A stretch of 35,321 nucleotides of DNA from an uncultured Altererythrobacter sp. (GCA_938009055.1 CALLIO010000117.1:1-35321); one strand, 5' to 3'; shown: positions 8,112 through 16,510, counted from the stretch's first letter. The notes: generated by a model from the letters alone, not told the origin. Program-made: numbers and translations.

Positions 8112-9416
8112 ATGATTTCGCGTAAATTGGCCGCATTGGTTGCAATGCTGGCTTTACCAACAGCTGCAGCAGCTCAAGATCCGGTATTGGTCGCCACCAA
8201 TGATAGCGGCGATACGGCATGGATTTTGACTTCATCAGCGCTTGTCTTGCTGATGACCTTGCCCGGTCTTGCGCTGTTTTACGGCGGTCTGGTCCGCGCG
8301 AAGAATTTTCTCTCTGTTCTGATCCAATGCGGCGCGGTCGCCTGCGTTGCTTCGCTATTGTGGATTGTGGTGGGCTATACGCTCGCTTTTGGCGGGGTCA
8401 GCAATGGCTGGATTGGCGCTGGAAATGCTTGGATGCTCAATGACATAGGCACTCTGCGCGAGGGTACGACGATGCCCGAAAGCACCTTTGCCCTGTTCCA
8501 AATGACCTTCGCTGTCATCACTCCGGCGCTGATGATCGGCGCATGGGTTGAGCGGGCAAGCTTTGGCTGGGTCATCGGCTTTTGCGCGCTGTGGGGCCTT
8601 GTTGTTTACGCCCCTGTCGCGCACTGGATTTGGGGCGGCGGCTGGCTCGCGCAGAGCTTTGGCACGGTCGATTTCGCAGGCGGGCTAGTGGTCCACACGA
8701 CCGCTGGTGTGTCCGCCCTGGTGGTCGCTTTGCTGCTCGGCAAACGCAAAGGTTTCCCTGAAAAACCACTCCTTCCCCATGCGCCCGGCCTCACCATGGT
8801 TGGTGCGGCTTTGCTATGGGTCGGCTGGTTCGGCTTTAACGGCGGCAGCGCCTTTACAGCGACCGATGATGCGTCCTCTGCGATCATCAACACCCATGTC
8901 GCAGCGTCAGCAGCAGCACTCGTTTGGCTGCTGATCGAGAAGTTCACTGTCGGCAAACCAACCATGGTTGGATGGGCAACCGGCGTGATCGCTGGTCTTG
9001 CGACAATCACTCCAGCGGCCGGTTCTGTTGGCCCGGGGGCAGCGATCCTGCTCGGCATTATGGGTTCGGTCATCTGCTACGGCGCGATCAATCTTGTGAA
9101 GCACCGCATGGGCATTGACGATTCGCTCGACGTATTCGCAGTCCACGGCGTGGGCGGCATGCTTGGTGCGCTGATGGTCGCAGTCTTCATGGCCGAAGGT
9201 TTCGGCGGCGTTGGCTATGGCGATGAAGGCAGCATGGGCGGCACGCTGGCCGGCCAAGCGATCTCGATCGGAGTGGTTGCGCTGTGGAGCGCGATCGGTA
9301 CAGCGATCCTTGCGCTGATGGTTTCGATGATCTTCCCAATGCGTTCAAGCGACGAGGAAGAGACCGAAGGCCTCGACATTTCCAACCACGGCGAACGGGC
9401 TTGGGAGCTGGACTAA
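8112..9416 (+). CDS. amt: Ammonium transporter, Amt family
   Basis: This is an inner-membrane ammonium channel of 434 residues. An N-terminal signal-like segment (MISRKLAALVAMLALPTAAAAQ) is followed by about eleven hydrophobic segments. Diagnostic parts are LVLLMTLPGLALFYGGLVRAKN, the gate region FALFQMTFAVITPALMIGAWVER and both pore histidines in GGLVVHTTAGVSALV and DVFAVHGVGGMLGALM. I took the ATG at 8112 because AGGGGG precedes it and it gives a normal Amt with its signal; 76 further open codons upstream do not look coding. Amt genes are often paired with a PII gene (glnK/glnB), but none is adjacent here. The stop overlaps the end of the convergent acetyltransferase gene by three bases. 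Confidence 0.95.
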   Translation: MISRKLAALVAMLALPTAAAAQDPVLVATNDSGDTAWILTSSALVLLMTLPGLALFYGGLVRAKNFLSVLIQCGAVACVASLLWIVVGYTLAFGGVSNGWIGAGNAWMLNDIGTLREGTTMPESTFALFQMTFAVITPALMIGAWVERASFGWVIGFCALWGLVVYAPVAHWIWGGGWLAQSFGTVDFAGGLVVHTTAGVSALVVALLLGKRKGFPEKPLLPHAPGLTMVGAALLWVGWFGFNGGSAFTATDDASSAIINTHVAASAAALVWLLIEKFTVGKPTMVGWATGVIAGLATITPAAGSVGPGAAILLGIMGSVICYGAINLVKHRMGIDDSLDVFAVHGVGGMLGALMVAVFMAEGFGGVGYGDEGSMGGTLAGQAISIGVVALWSAIGTAILALMVSMIFPMRSSDEEETEGLDISNHGERAWELD

Positions 9417-9865
9417 ATCTCTAGCGAAAAGAGTTGGTTGAACTCGCCTGGCGTGTAGCCGGCAAAGGCTTCACACGGCGTAAATCCAAACGCTTTGTAG
9501 AGACCAAGGGCGGCTTCAAACACCGGCCCTGATCCGGTCTCCAGCTTCACTGTGCGAAACCCTTGCCCGCGTGCATGGTCGATCAAATGGGTCAGCATTG
9601 CGCGCCCTGCCCCCGTCCCGCGAGCATCGGGATGGGCGCGCATCGACTTCACCTCGGCGAAATCTTCATGCGATTTGAGCGCGCCGATGGAGAGCAACCG
9701 GTCCCCAGCCCATGCGGCAAAGACCGTCACCTCGGCCGATTGCAAACCGGACAGATCGAGCACATGGCAAGTGCCCGGCGGCGAGCTTTCGACCATCTCT
9801 TCATGATGCAAGGTCAGCAGCGCAACAACGTCCGTTTCGGACAAGTCTGTGCGCCGGATTTCCAC
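9413..9865 (-). CDS. GNAT-family N-acetyltransferase
   Basis: This 150-residue protein has the GNAT fold pattern: the acetyl-CoA-binding motif A is RAHPDARGTGAGRAML (R/Q-x-x-G-x-G/A type), preceded by FAEVKSM and followed by TVKLETGSGPVFEAALGLYKAFGF, the typical motif B end. The acceptor substrate is unknown. The ATG lies three bases after the fabI stop on the same strand, so it is very likely the last gene of the fabA-fabB-fabI unit. A link to lipid metabolism is only suggested by that placement. Its TAG overlaps the amt stop on the other strand. Confidence 0.85.
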   Translation of the reverse strand: MEIRRTDLSETDVVALLTLHHEEMVESSPPGTCHVLDLSGLQSAEVTVFAAWAGDRLLSIGALKSHEDFAEVKSMRAHPDARGTGAGRAMLTHLIDHARGQGFRTVKLETGSGPVFEAALGLYKAFGFTPCEAFAGYTPGEFNQLFSLEI

Positions 9866-9868
9866 GGC

Positions 9869-10657
9869 TTAAAGGTTGTCGTGCTGCGGCATTCCCAGCA
9901 CATGAAAGCCGCCGTCAACGCGCACATTTTCGCCTGTTGTGAAGGCGCCGGCGTCGGAGATAAGATAAACCGCCGTTCCGCCCACAGCCTCCAGCGTCGC
10001 ATTGCTGCGCAAAGGTGCATTGGCATCGGTGTGCTTGAAGGTCTTGCGCGCACCGCCAATCGCGGAACCGGCAAGCGTCTTCATCGGCCCCGGACTGATC
10101 GCATTGACGCGAATCCCCTCTGGCCCCAAATCATTGGCAAGGTAGCGAACGCCCGCTTCCAGCGCCGCCTTGGCAACGCCCATCACATTGTAATTGGGCG
10201 TAACGCGGTTCGACCCCATATAGCTCAGCGTCAGGATCGTGCCGCCATTTTCCACCATCATCGGATGCGCCCTGCGCGCGACTTCGATCAGGCTATAGGC
10301 CGATATGTCCATCGAGTTCTTGAAGTTCTCTCTCGACGTATCGAGGATCCGGCCCGTCAGCTCCGACTTGTCGGAATAGGCAATCGCGTGGATGACAAAA
10401 TCGAGCGTACCCCATTGCGATTGAAGCGCGCCGAATGCCGTATCAAGCGAGGCATCATCGGTGACATCCACGTCGAGCATAATGTTCGAGCCAACGCTTT
10501 GAGCCAGCGGTTCTAGCCGCTTTCCGAAAGCTTCGCCCTGATAAGTAAACGCCAGATCGGCACCAGCGTCAGCGCATGCCTTGGCAATACCCCATGCAAT
10601 CGAGCGCTCATTGGCGACCCCCATCACAAGACCACGTTTTCCCTCAAGAACGCCCAT
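9869..10657 (-). CDS. fabI: Enoyl-[acyl-carrier-protein] reductase (NADH), FabI
   Basis: FabI reduces enoyl-ACP in the last step of each round of type II fatty acid elongation. The 262-residue length is normal. The sequence shows the FabI-specific nucleotide site KRGLVMGVANERSIAWGIA and the active-site residues Tyr146, Tyr156 and Lys163 in the stretch LSYMGSNRVTPNYNVMGVAK, at the same numbers as the E. coli enzyme. ISPGPMKTLAGSAI follows. This is the triclosan/isoniazid-type target family. The ATG at 10657 is preceded by AGGAT within the gap from fabB. It is transcribed with fabA and fabB upstream, an order known in alphaproteobacteria. Confidence 0.96.
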   Translation of the reverse strand: MGVLEGKRGLVMGVANERSIAWGIAKACADAGADLAFTYQGEAFGKRLEPLAQSVGSNIMLDVDVTDDASLDTAFGALQSQWGTLDFVIHAIAYSDKSELTGRILDTSRENFKNSMDISAYSLIEVARRAHPMMVENGGTILTLSYMGSNRVTPNYNVMGVAKAALEAGVRYLANDLGPEGIRVNAISPGPMKTLAGSAIGGARKTFKHTDANAPLRSNATLEAVGGTAVYLISDAGAFTTGENVRVDGGFHVLGMPQHDNL

Positions 10658-10683
10658 TGCTTATCCTACCTTGTATTTGCGTG

Positions 10684-11913
10684 TCACCCGTGAAACTTCG
10701 ACAGAAGCATGGAGCCATTGGTGCCACCAAAGCCAAAGCTGTTGGTCATCACCGTGTCGAGCCCTGCATTCTCCACTAGCTGCGTGGCGATTTCTGCAGG
10801 CTTAAGCTGCGGATCGAGCGTTTCGACATTGATCGAAGGAATGATGAAGTCATGCTCAAGCGCGAGCAGGCAATAGATCGCTTCTTGCGCGCCGGTTGCG
10901 CCCTGGCTGTGGCCGGTCATAGATTTGGTCGAGCTGACCGGCGGCGTGCTTCCATCGCCAAAGACGCGCCGCACAGCCTCAATCTCGCCCACATCACCCA
11001 CCGGAGTGGAGGTGCCATGCGCGTTGATATAGCTGACCTTGCGATCTTCGCTGAGTGTGCGCAGCGCCCCGCGCATCGCGCGCTCGCCGCCCTCGCCCGA
11101 TGGCGCGACCATATCCGCACCGTCTGACGTTGCGCCAAAGCCGGTGACTTCGGCATAGATTTTCGCGCCGCGTGCCTGTGCATGCTCAAGACTTTCGAGA
11201 ACCACGATCCCGCCGCCACCGCCGATGACAAAGCCATCGCGGTCTGCATCAAAGGCGCGGCTCGCGCGTTCGGGCGTATCATTATATTTGCTCGACATTG
11301 CGCCCATCGCATCGAACAGGCAGGACAGCGTCCAATCGAGCTCTTCTCCGCCCCCGCCGAACATCACATCCTGCTGGCCCAAAGCGACCTGCTGCGCTGC
11401 CATGCCGATACAATGGAGCGAGGTTGAACAGGCCGATGTGATCGACATGTTCATGCCCTTGATCTGGTAAGCGGTGGCCAAGTTCGCGCTGATCGTCGAT
11501 GACATCGTCTTGGGCACAGCGAAAGGCCCGATCCGCTTGGTCGAATTGTTCTTCAGGACGGTTTGATGCGCGGTCAGCATGGCCGAAGTTGATGGGCCGC
11601 CCGATCCCGCGATCACGCCCGTCATCGGGTTGATAATGTCGCTTTCTTCAAGGCCCGCATCCGCAATCGCTTGGCCCATCGCAATATGGGCATAGGCAGC
11701 GCCCGGCCCCATAAAACGCAATGTGCGCTTGTCGACATGTTCCTTCACATCCAGATCAACCGCGCCGGCAATATGCGAGCGGAAGCCGTGTTCGGCCATA
11801 TCCTCGTTAAAGGTGATACCCGATTTGCCTGCCTTTAAAGAGGCAAGCACTTCGGCTGCATTGTTCCCTATTGAGGAGACGATCCCCAGTCCGGTGATCA
11901 CGACACGGCGCAT
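10684..11913 (-). CDS. fabB: 3-oxoacyl-[acyl-carrier-protein] synthase I, FabB
   Basis: FabB elongates acyl-ACP and is needed to extend the cis-3-decenoyl-ACP made by FabA, so it sets unsaturated fatty acid output. The 409-residue protein has the nucleophile Cys162 in SITSACSTSLHCIG, the first active-site His in YINAHGTSTPVGD, the second in KSMTGHSQGATGAQE and the C-terminal glycine-rich NSFGFGGTNGS. The start is ATG at 11913, giving MRRVVITGLGIVSSIG, with AAGGGG six bases upstream; a longer in-frame start would swallow that site. It lies 61 bases after fabA and 26 before fabI. Confidence 0.95.
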   Translation of the reverse strand: MRRVVITGLGIVSSIGNNAAEVLASLKAGKSGITFNEDMAEHGFRSHIAGAVDLDVKEHVDKRTLRFMGPGAAYAHIAMGQAIADAGLEESDIINPMTGVIAGSGGPSTSAMLTAHQTVLKNNSTKRIGPFAVPKTMSSTISANLATAYQIKGMNMSITSACSTSLHCIGMAAQQVALGQQDVMFGGGGEELDWTLSCLFDAMGAMSSKYNDTPERASRAFDADRDGFVIGGGGGIVVLESLEHAQARGAKIYAEVTGFGATSDGADMVAPSGEGGERAMRGALRTLSEDRKVSYINAHGTSTPVGDVGEIEAVRRVFGDGSTPPVSSTKSMTGHSQGATGAQEAIYCLLALEHDFIIPSINVETLDPQLKPAEIATQLVENAGLDTVMTNSFGFGGTNGSMLLSKFHG

Positions 11914-11974
11914 TCTTTTCCCCTTAAACACCGCGCCCAATAAATCGACTGGGCCGGTAGAACCTGTAATTCGT

Positions 11975-12484
11975 TCAAGCTTCTGAAAGAGCCACTTTCA
12001 TGTCTTTCACTTGATAAATGACCTCGCCATCGGCCTCAACACGGCCATCAGCGACGCCCATCGTCAACCGACGGGTTTGCACAGCCTTGGTGAACTCGAC
12101 GAAATATTTGAGCATTTTTCGTTCAGGTCGCACCATTCCGGTCAGCTTAACTTCGCCCACGCCCAAGGCATAACCGCGCCCCTTCCAGCCGCGCCAGCCC
12201 AGATTAAAGCCGGTTAGCTGCCACAGACCGTCAAGACCAAGGCAGCCCGGCATAATCGGATTGCCGGGAAAGTGGCAGTCGAAGAACCAAGCATCAGGCG
12301 TGATATCAAACTCTGCAACCACATGCCCCTTGCAATGCTCGCCGCCCTCAGCCGAGATATCGGTGATCCGGTCCATCATCAGCATCGGGGGTTCGGGCAA
12401 TTGCGCATTGCCGGGGCCGAACAATTCGCCCCGCGCACATTTCAGCAAGTCTTCGCGATCAAAGCTGGTTGGAAAATCTGACAT
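11975..12484 (-). CDS. fabA: 3-hydroxydecanoyl-[acyl-carrier-protein] dehydratase/isomerase, FabA
   Basis: FabA dehydrates 3-hydroxydecanoyl-ACP and isomerises the product to the cis-3 form, the branch point for unsaturated fatty acids. The 169-residue protein has the catalytic His71 and Asp85 in FDCHFPGNPIMPGCLGLDGL, plus the start region LPEPPMLMMDRIT. GYALGVGEVKLTGMVRP is typical for FabA rather than FabZ. AGGGGAG and AAGGG lie before the ATG at 12484. It is the first gene of fabA-fabB-fabI-GNAT. No irr/fur-type regulator gene, which precedes fabA in some rhizobia, is seen upstream. Confidence 0.96.
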   Translation of the reverse strand: MSDFPTSFDREDLLKCARGELFGPGNAQLPEPPMLMMDRITDISAEGGEHCKGHVVAEFDITPDAWFFDCHFPGNPIMPGCLGLDGLWQLTGFNLGWRGWKGRGYALGVGEVKLTGMVRPERKMLKYFVEFTKAVQTRRLTMGVADGRVEADGEVIYQVKDMKVALSEA

Positions 12485-12668
12485 CCCTTAAGGAAACTCC
12501 CCTGAATTCATTTTGGTCAAGGCAGCCCCCTGCCCCAATTGCTTTTGCCAAGCCAAACCACGGCCTGTCTTGCGTGTGTTCCTAGACCAATATCGCGCGA
12601 AAAGCGTAGCGAATTCTCACTTTAGCTGTGCATTGCCGCGCTACTTGGCGAGGGGCTTGGCAAAGCGT

Positions 12669-13412
12669 CTATTTGCTGCCGTTGCTGCACACCTTGATGG
12701 CGCTGGGATCCGTGCGTTCCTCATCGCGTTCAAAACGCGCGAAATAGCCACGAATATCAGGCTTCTCGACGAATTCGATCAGGCGAAAGCCAACCGCTTC
12801 AAATTCGCATGAAAGCAGCAAAGGCGGAATGCCGTGCTGGTCGGTCGGACGGTCGCGGTCGACCACGATCAATTGTCCGCCCTCTGCCACCGCAGGCCAC
12901 AGCCGCCACAAGAATGCATAGGGTTCGCCCACCTCGTGATACATATGGACGAGGAAGATGCGGTCGAAACTGTCAGGCGGCAATTGCGGATCATCGACCC
13001 CGCCAAGCTTGATCGAGATGTTTTCAAGCTGCTCGCGCTCGACCCGATTGCCCAGCCGCTCGAGCGCCTTTTCGTCAATATCCTGCGCCAATACGCGCCC
13101 CTCGCTGCCCACACGGTCGGCTAGGCGGACGGTGTAATACCCCTCGCCCGCACCGATATCGGCAACGGTCATCCCTTCGGTGATATTGGCAAGGTCCATC
13201 ACCTTTTGCGCTTCGCCGCGGCTATCGCGCACATCTTCTGAGCTAAAAGCATTGCTGCCCAGCCCTGATACGGGCCGGTCGGGAAGCGGGAAGTCGAGCG
13301 AAGTCTCTGGCCGGTCTGCATCGCTCGCGCCCATCTCGCCGCAACCGGCAAGCATGGTTGCGCAAGTGGCGCTGAGAATAGCGTGGCGGATCATTTTTGC
13401 GCTGGCTCTCAT
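12669..13412 (-). CDS. Lipoprotein with class I SAM-methyltransferase domain
   Basis: The 247-residue protein starts with MRASAKMIRHAILSATCATM and has the lipobox MLAGC, so it is predicted to be lipidated at Cys24 and placed outside the cytoplasm. After a linker comes a methyltransferase fold: motif I VADIGAGEGYYTVRLADRVG, an acidic strand end in GRVLAQDIDEKALERL, then SFDRIFLVHMYHEVGEPYAFL and GGQLIVVDRDRPTDQHG. The start at 13412 overlaps the stop of the caspase-like gene as ATGA; an alternative ATG at 13394 keeps the lipobox. Relatives with signal peptides exist in proteobacteria, but their substrate is unknown to me. SAM supply in the periplasm is the open problem. Confidence 0.8.
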   Translation of the reverse strand: MRASAKMIRHAILSATCATMLAGCGEMGASDADRPETSLDFPLPDRPVSGLGSNAFSSEDVRDSRGEAQKVMDLANITEGMTVADIGAGEGYYTVRLADRVGSEGRVLAQDIDEKALERLGNRVEREQLENISIKLGGVDDPQLPPDSFDRIFLVHMYHEVGEPYAFLWRLWPAVAEGGQLIVVDRDRPTDQHGIPPLLLSCEFEAVGFRLIEFVEKPDIRGYFARFERDEERTDPSAIKVCSNGSK

Positions 13413-14248
13413 GGGATCGGCAAAGCTCGCATTCCGGAAAGGAAGACATTGTAAGGCAAATCGCCCTGCCGCCAAGGGGATTGGCGCCCCTCGGTTCGGG
13501 CGTTGACGGCAATCGCGGTCTTGCGAAACACTTCATCGAGCGATTGGCGGCGCTTTACCGCTTTGGCGAATTCGATGGCAAAGGGGCTTCCCTTACCCGG
13601 GTTCGCGCCATCTTCTGCGATATTGCCCGGCTCGGTCGAGAAGAACACAATTGCTGAAAGCCCGCGCAAATTTCCCATTTGCGCAAGTCCGCCTTTGGAA
13701 AAGCTGATCTCTTGGACAGAGACTTGATCCAGCTGGCGGGCCGCCCCTTCAATGGTGACTATTTGCAGCTCATCTTCCGGCTCAAGCGCATAGAGCGGAT
13801 TGCTGCGGCAAGCATCGATGACGATGATCGTGCCGCGCGCCTTAGCGCTGATCTGGCTGACCAGATTTTCTAGCGGGATAAGCGATGTGCCATCCGAACT
13901 CATCAGATAATTCGCGCCATCAACTTGAAAGCCGTGTCCGGCGAAATAGAGCATTCCGATATCATCGCCGCTGAGCGAATGGACGAAATCGGCAAAGGCG
14001 GTTTCCCATTGTGTGTGCGTGGGTTCTTCAAGCAAGGTCACGTCTTGCACCGCGCTGCGTTTGAGCGCGGCCTCGATCATCTGAACATCGGCAATCGGGT
14101 TTGTAAGATGCAGCCGCTTGTTTTCAGCAATCGCGTAGTTCGAGCCGACCAGCAGCGCCTTAACCTCAGCCTGTGCCGGTGCGCCAGTCAGCATGCCTGC
14201 GAGCCCGAGAATCAGCCCTAAAGTAAAGTGCCGCAATCTGCGCATCAT
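13409..14248 (-). CDS. Exported caspase-like peptidase (C14/metacaspase type)
   Basis: This 279-residue protein has an N-terminal Sec signal (MMRRLRHFTLGLILGLAGML, cleavage likely after AQA at about residue 27). A single caspase-like domain follows: ALLVGSNYAI at the first strand, the catalytic His105 in MLYFAGHGFQVDGANYL and the catalytic Cys147 in IIVIDACRSNPL. Both residues are present, so it should be active in principle. The late stretch AIVFFSTEPGNIAEDG, KGSPFAIEFAKAV and RTEGRQSPWRQGDLP is usual in bacterial caspase-like proteins, where cleavage after basic residues is common. The start overlaps the stop of the outer-membrane protein gene as ATGA, and its own stop overlaps the next gene in the same way. 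Confidence 0.87.
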   Translation of the reverse strand: MMRRLRHFTLGLILGLAGMLTGAPAQAEVKALLVGSNYAIAENKRLHLTNPIADVQMIEAALKRSAVQDVTLLEEPTHTQWETAFADFVHSLSGDDIGMLYFAGHGFQVDGANYLMSSDGTSLIPLENLVSQISAKARGTIIVIDACRSNPLYALEPEDELQIVTIEGAARQLDQVSVQEISFSKGGLAQMGNLRGLSAIVFFSTEPGNIAEDGANPGKGSPFAIEFAKAVKRRQSLDEVFRKTAIAVNARTEGRQSPWRQGDLPYNVFLSGMRALPIP

Positions 14249-15267
14249 AGCCTCAACGAAACGCCGACATTCACCCCGTGGTTGACCCGCGAATCGCTAA
14301 AGTCAAACTCGCCAGAGAGGGGGAAATAGAGGATCGCGCGATAACGCAGATCAACCGCCAGGCGGTCCGTCACAAGAAACTGCAAACCCACTGCAAAGTC
14401 AGGGCCGACGCTCAGCTCGCCCTCGTCCGTGCGCGTCTCTTCTCGGACGATCTCGTCATTGACTGAGAAGAATTGCGTGCCGAATTCAAAGTCTGGCTGA
14501 TAACTCGCCTGCACCATGCCGTTGAAGAAGGCGGTGACATTGCGGTCCATCGGCACAAAGGCTGTAGCCCCTGCCCGCGCGCTCCATGTTTCCAGCGTGC
14601 GTGATGTGGCGACCCGCTGCGGCGCATTTGCCCCATCAAGATTGCGGGTTGGAGCCTCTGTACCCAAAGTATCGGCGATAAATTGCCGGACCTCGTCGGT
14701 CTCCTGAATTGCAATTTCGCCATCACCATCAATCTGGAGCCGTTCGTAACGGATACCGGCGGTGAGCGCGAAACGCTCGTTCAGGCGGCGCTGCCACGTC
14801 AGCTCAGCATCGAAGCGGTCGACGTCTTGCTGATCCAAGTTCTGGATCACTGAAATCTCGTTGATACCGATATCAGCCACTTCAACCGTGGTCTGGCGCG
14901 AGGAAACCAGCTTGGTTGTGGTCTTGCCCTGCCCGACCATTGCGGTGAGAGTAAAACGGTCGCGGTCATCGCCGAAATTGACCATGCCGCCGATCATCGG
15001 AAAGCCGACCTGATTGGCATTGGAGGCCGATCCATTGTCGAGCTCGGTCACCAGCAAATCGTCAAATCCGCTGGCATCGCGCAATTCCTGGGTCAGCTCG
15101 TCATCAATGACCGAGCGCGCTTCTTGCACGCCATCGAGGTCGGAGCTGCGCAGGTTGGAATTGTCGAAATAATAGGCAAAGCGCGGGCCGATCACCACGT
15201 CGGCGTGGGCGGGCGCGGCCAGCGCTGCAAAAGAAACCGCCCCCACCAAGGCTAGCTTTCGCGTCAT
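14245..15267 (-). CDS. Outer-membrane beta-barrel protein, function unknown
   Basis: The 340-residue protein has a clean signal peptide (MTRKLALVGAVSFAALAAPA, cleavage near AHA-D). The mature part has alternating amphipathic stretches with aromatic ends, such as RFTLTAMVGQGKTTTKLV, RFALTAGIRYERLQIDG, AFFNGMVQASYQPDFEFGT, FAVGLQFLVTDRLAVDLRYR and the last strand VNHGVNVGVSLRL, as in an outer-membrane barrel of roughly eight to twelve strands. No porin or transporter family is recognised by eye. It starts in an ATGA overlap with the prfB stop and is coupled to the caspase-like gene downstream, so these genes are probably made together. Confidence 0.7.
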   Translation of the reverse strand: MTRKLALVGAVSFAALAAPAHADVVIGPRFAYYFDNSNLRSSDLDGVQEARSVIDDELTQELRDASGFDDLLVTELDNGSASNANQVGFPMIGGMVNFGDDRDRFTLTAMVGQGKTTTKLVSSRQTTVEVADIGINEISVIQNLDQQDVDRFDAELTWQRRLNERFALTAGIRYERLQIDGDGEIAIQETDEVRQFIADTLGTEAPTRNLDGANAPQRVATSRTLETWSARAGATAFVPMDRNVTAFFNGMVQASYQPDFEFGTQFFSVNDEIVREETRTDEGELSVGPDFAVGLQFLVTDRLAVDLRYRAILYFPLSGEFDFSDSRVNHGVNVGVSLRL

Positions 15268-16391
15268 TCTACATCCTCCACCTCTACCGCTTCACCGGTT
15301 ACACGCTGGGCAAGCGCGGCTGAGATAAATTCGCCAATTTCCCCGTCGAGCACCTTGTCGGGCGAGCTGGAGGTGTAGCCGGTGCGCAAATCCTTAACCA
15401 TCTGATATGGCTGCAAGACGTAGGAGCGGATTTGATGGCCCCATCCGATATCGCTCTTCTCTTGATATTCACCGGAAGCTGCCGCTTCGCGCTCGGCCAT
15501 TTCGCGTTCGAACATGCGCGCTTTGAGCATATTCATCGCGGTCGCGCGGTTCTTATGCTGGCTCCGGTCATTCTGGCTGGCCACCACAATACCGGTCGGT
15601 TGGTGGGTGATGCGCACCGCACTATCGGTGGTGTTGACGTGCTGGCCGCCTGCACCCGATGCGCGGTAAGTATCAATCTTGAGGTCAGCCGGATTGATAT
15701 CAATGTCGATATCATCATCGATCACCGGATAGACCCAAACGCTTGAAAAGCTAGTGTGGCGCTTGGCCGCGCTGTCATAGGGGCTGATGCGGACAAGGCG
15801 GTGCACGCCGCTTTCGGTCTTGGCATAGCCATAGGCGTTCTCACCCTTGACAAGCAGGGTCGCCGATTTGATCCCGGCCTGCTCGCCTGCGTGATAATCG
15901 ACCAGTTCGACCTTATAGCCACGCCGCTCGCCCCAGCGTGTATACATCCGCTGGAGCATTTCGGCCCAATCCTGACTTTCGGTGCCACCAGCGCCCGCGT
16001 GGATTTCCACGTAAGTGTCGTTCGCATCCGCCTCGCCAGACAGTAGCGCCTGAACCTTGTCAGCGTCCGCACGTTCGGCCAGCGCTGCCAATGAGGCATG
16101 ACCATCGTCGACAATGCCGTCGTCGCCTTCAGCCTCGCCCATTTCGATGAACTCAATCGCATCGGACATTTCAGAGGAGATTTCATTGACGGTGTTCACC
16201 GCATTTTCGAGCAGCTTTTGCTCGCGGCTGATCGCTTGCGCTTCCTTGGGGTTGTCCCACAGTGAAGGGTCCTGCACGCGCGCATTCAGCTCGTCGAGAC
16301 GGCGCAAGGCGCGATCCCAATCGAGCGATTGGCGTACCAGATCGAGCGCGGCCTCAATCCGGCCAATATGGGCTTGCCCTTCGGCTCGCAT
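15264..16391 (-). CDS. prfB: Peptide chain release factor 2
   Basis: RF2 ends translation at UGA and UAA. The 375-residue protein has the coiled N-terminal domain, the PCRF domain start EIHAGAGGTESQDWAEMLQRM, the stop-codon recognition region with Ser203-Pro204-Tyr205, and the catalytic GGQ motif at 248-250. The start is ATG at 16391 with GAAGGAC six bases upstream. No programmed +1 frameshift site is needed: the reading frame is continuous. In the recognition tripeptide the third residue is Tyr where the textbook RF2 motif is SPF. It lies 119 bases after the PBP1A stop, and its own stop overlaps the next gene. Confidence 0.95.
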   Translation of the reverse strand: MRAEGQAHIGRIEAALDLVRQSLDWDRALRRLDELNARVQDPSLWDNPKEAQAISREQKLLENAVNTVNEISSEMSDAIEFIEMGEAEGDDGIVDDGHASLAALAERADADKVQALLSGEADANDTYVEIHAGAGGTESQDWAEMLQRMYTRWGERRGYKVELVDYHAGEQAGIKSATLLVKGENAYGYAKTESGVHRLVRISPYDSAAKRHTSFSSVWVYPVIDDDIDIDINPADLKIDTYRASGAGGQHVNTTDSAVRITHQPTGIVVASQNDRSQHKNRATAMNMLKARMFEREMAEREAAASGEYQEKSDIGWGHQIRSYVLQPYQMVKDLRTGYTSSSPDKVLDGEIGEFISAALAQRVTGEAVEVEDVE

Positions 16392-16510
16392 CCTTAGTCC
16401 TTCACAATCACAGTTTCGGTGCCACCGATTAGCGCAAGAGTCGCAATTGTAAAGCGAGCGCCCTTTTAACGCGCTGTGCAAGGCTGTTCGTAAAGCGCGG
16501 CGGCAGAGGG

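Noticed and set aside
9413..9865. The acetyltransferase as a specialised partner of the ammonium transporter.
   Set aside because: The genes are convergent and only their ends overlap; the acetyltransferase belongs to the fab transcription unit.
16392..16481. In-frame extension upstream of prfB, including a possible programmed frameshift leader.
   Set aside because: The ATG at 16391 has a strong AAGGAC site, the RF2 fold starts there, and no in-frame TGA with the usual slippery sequence is present.
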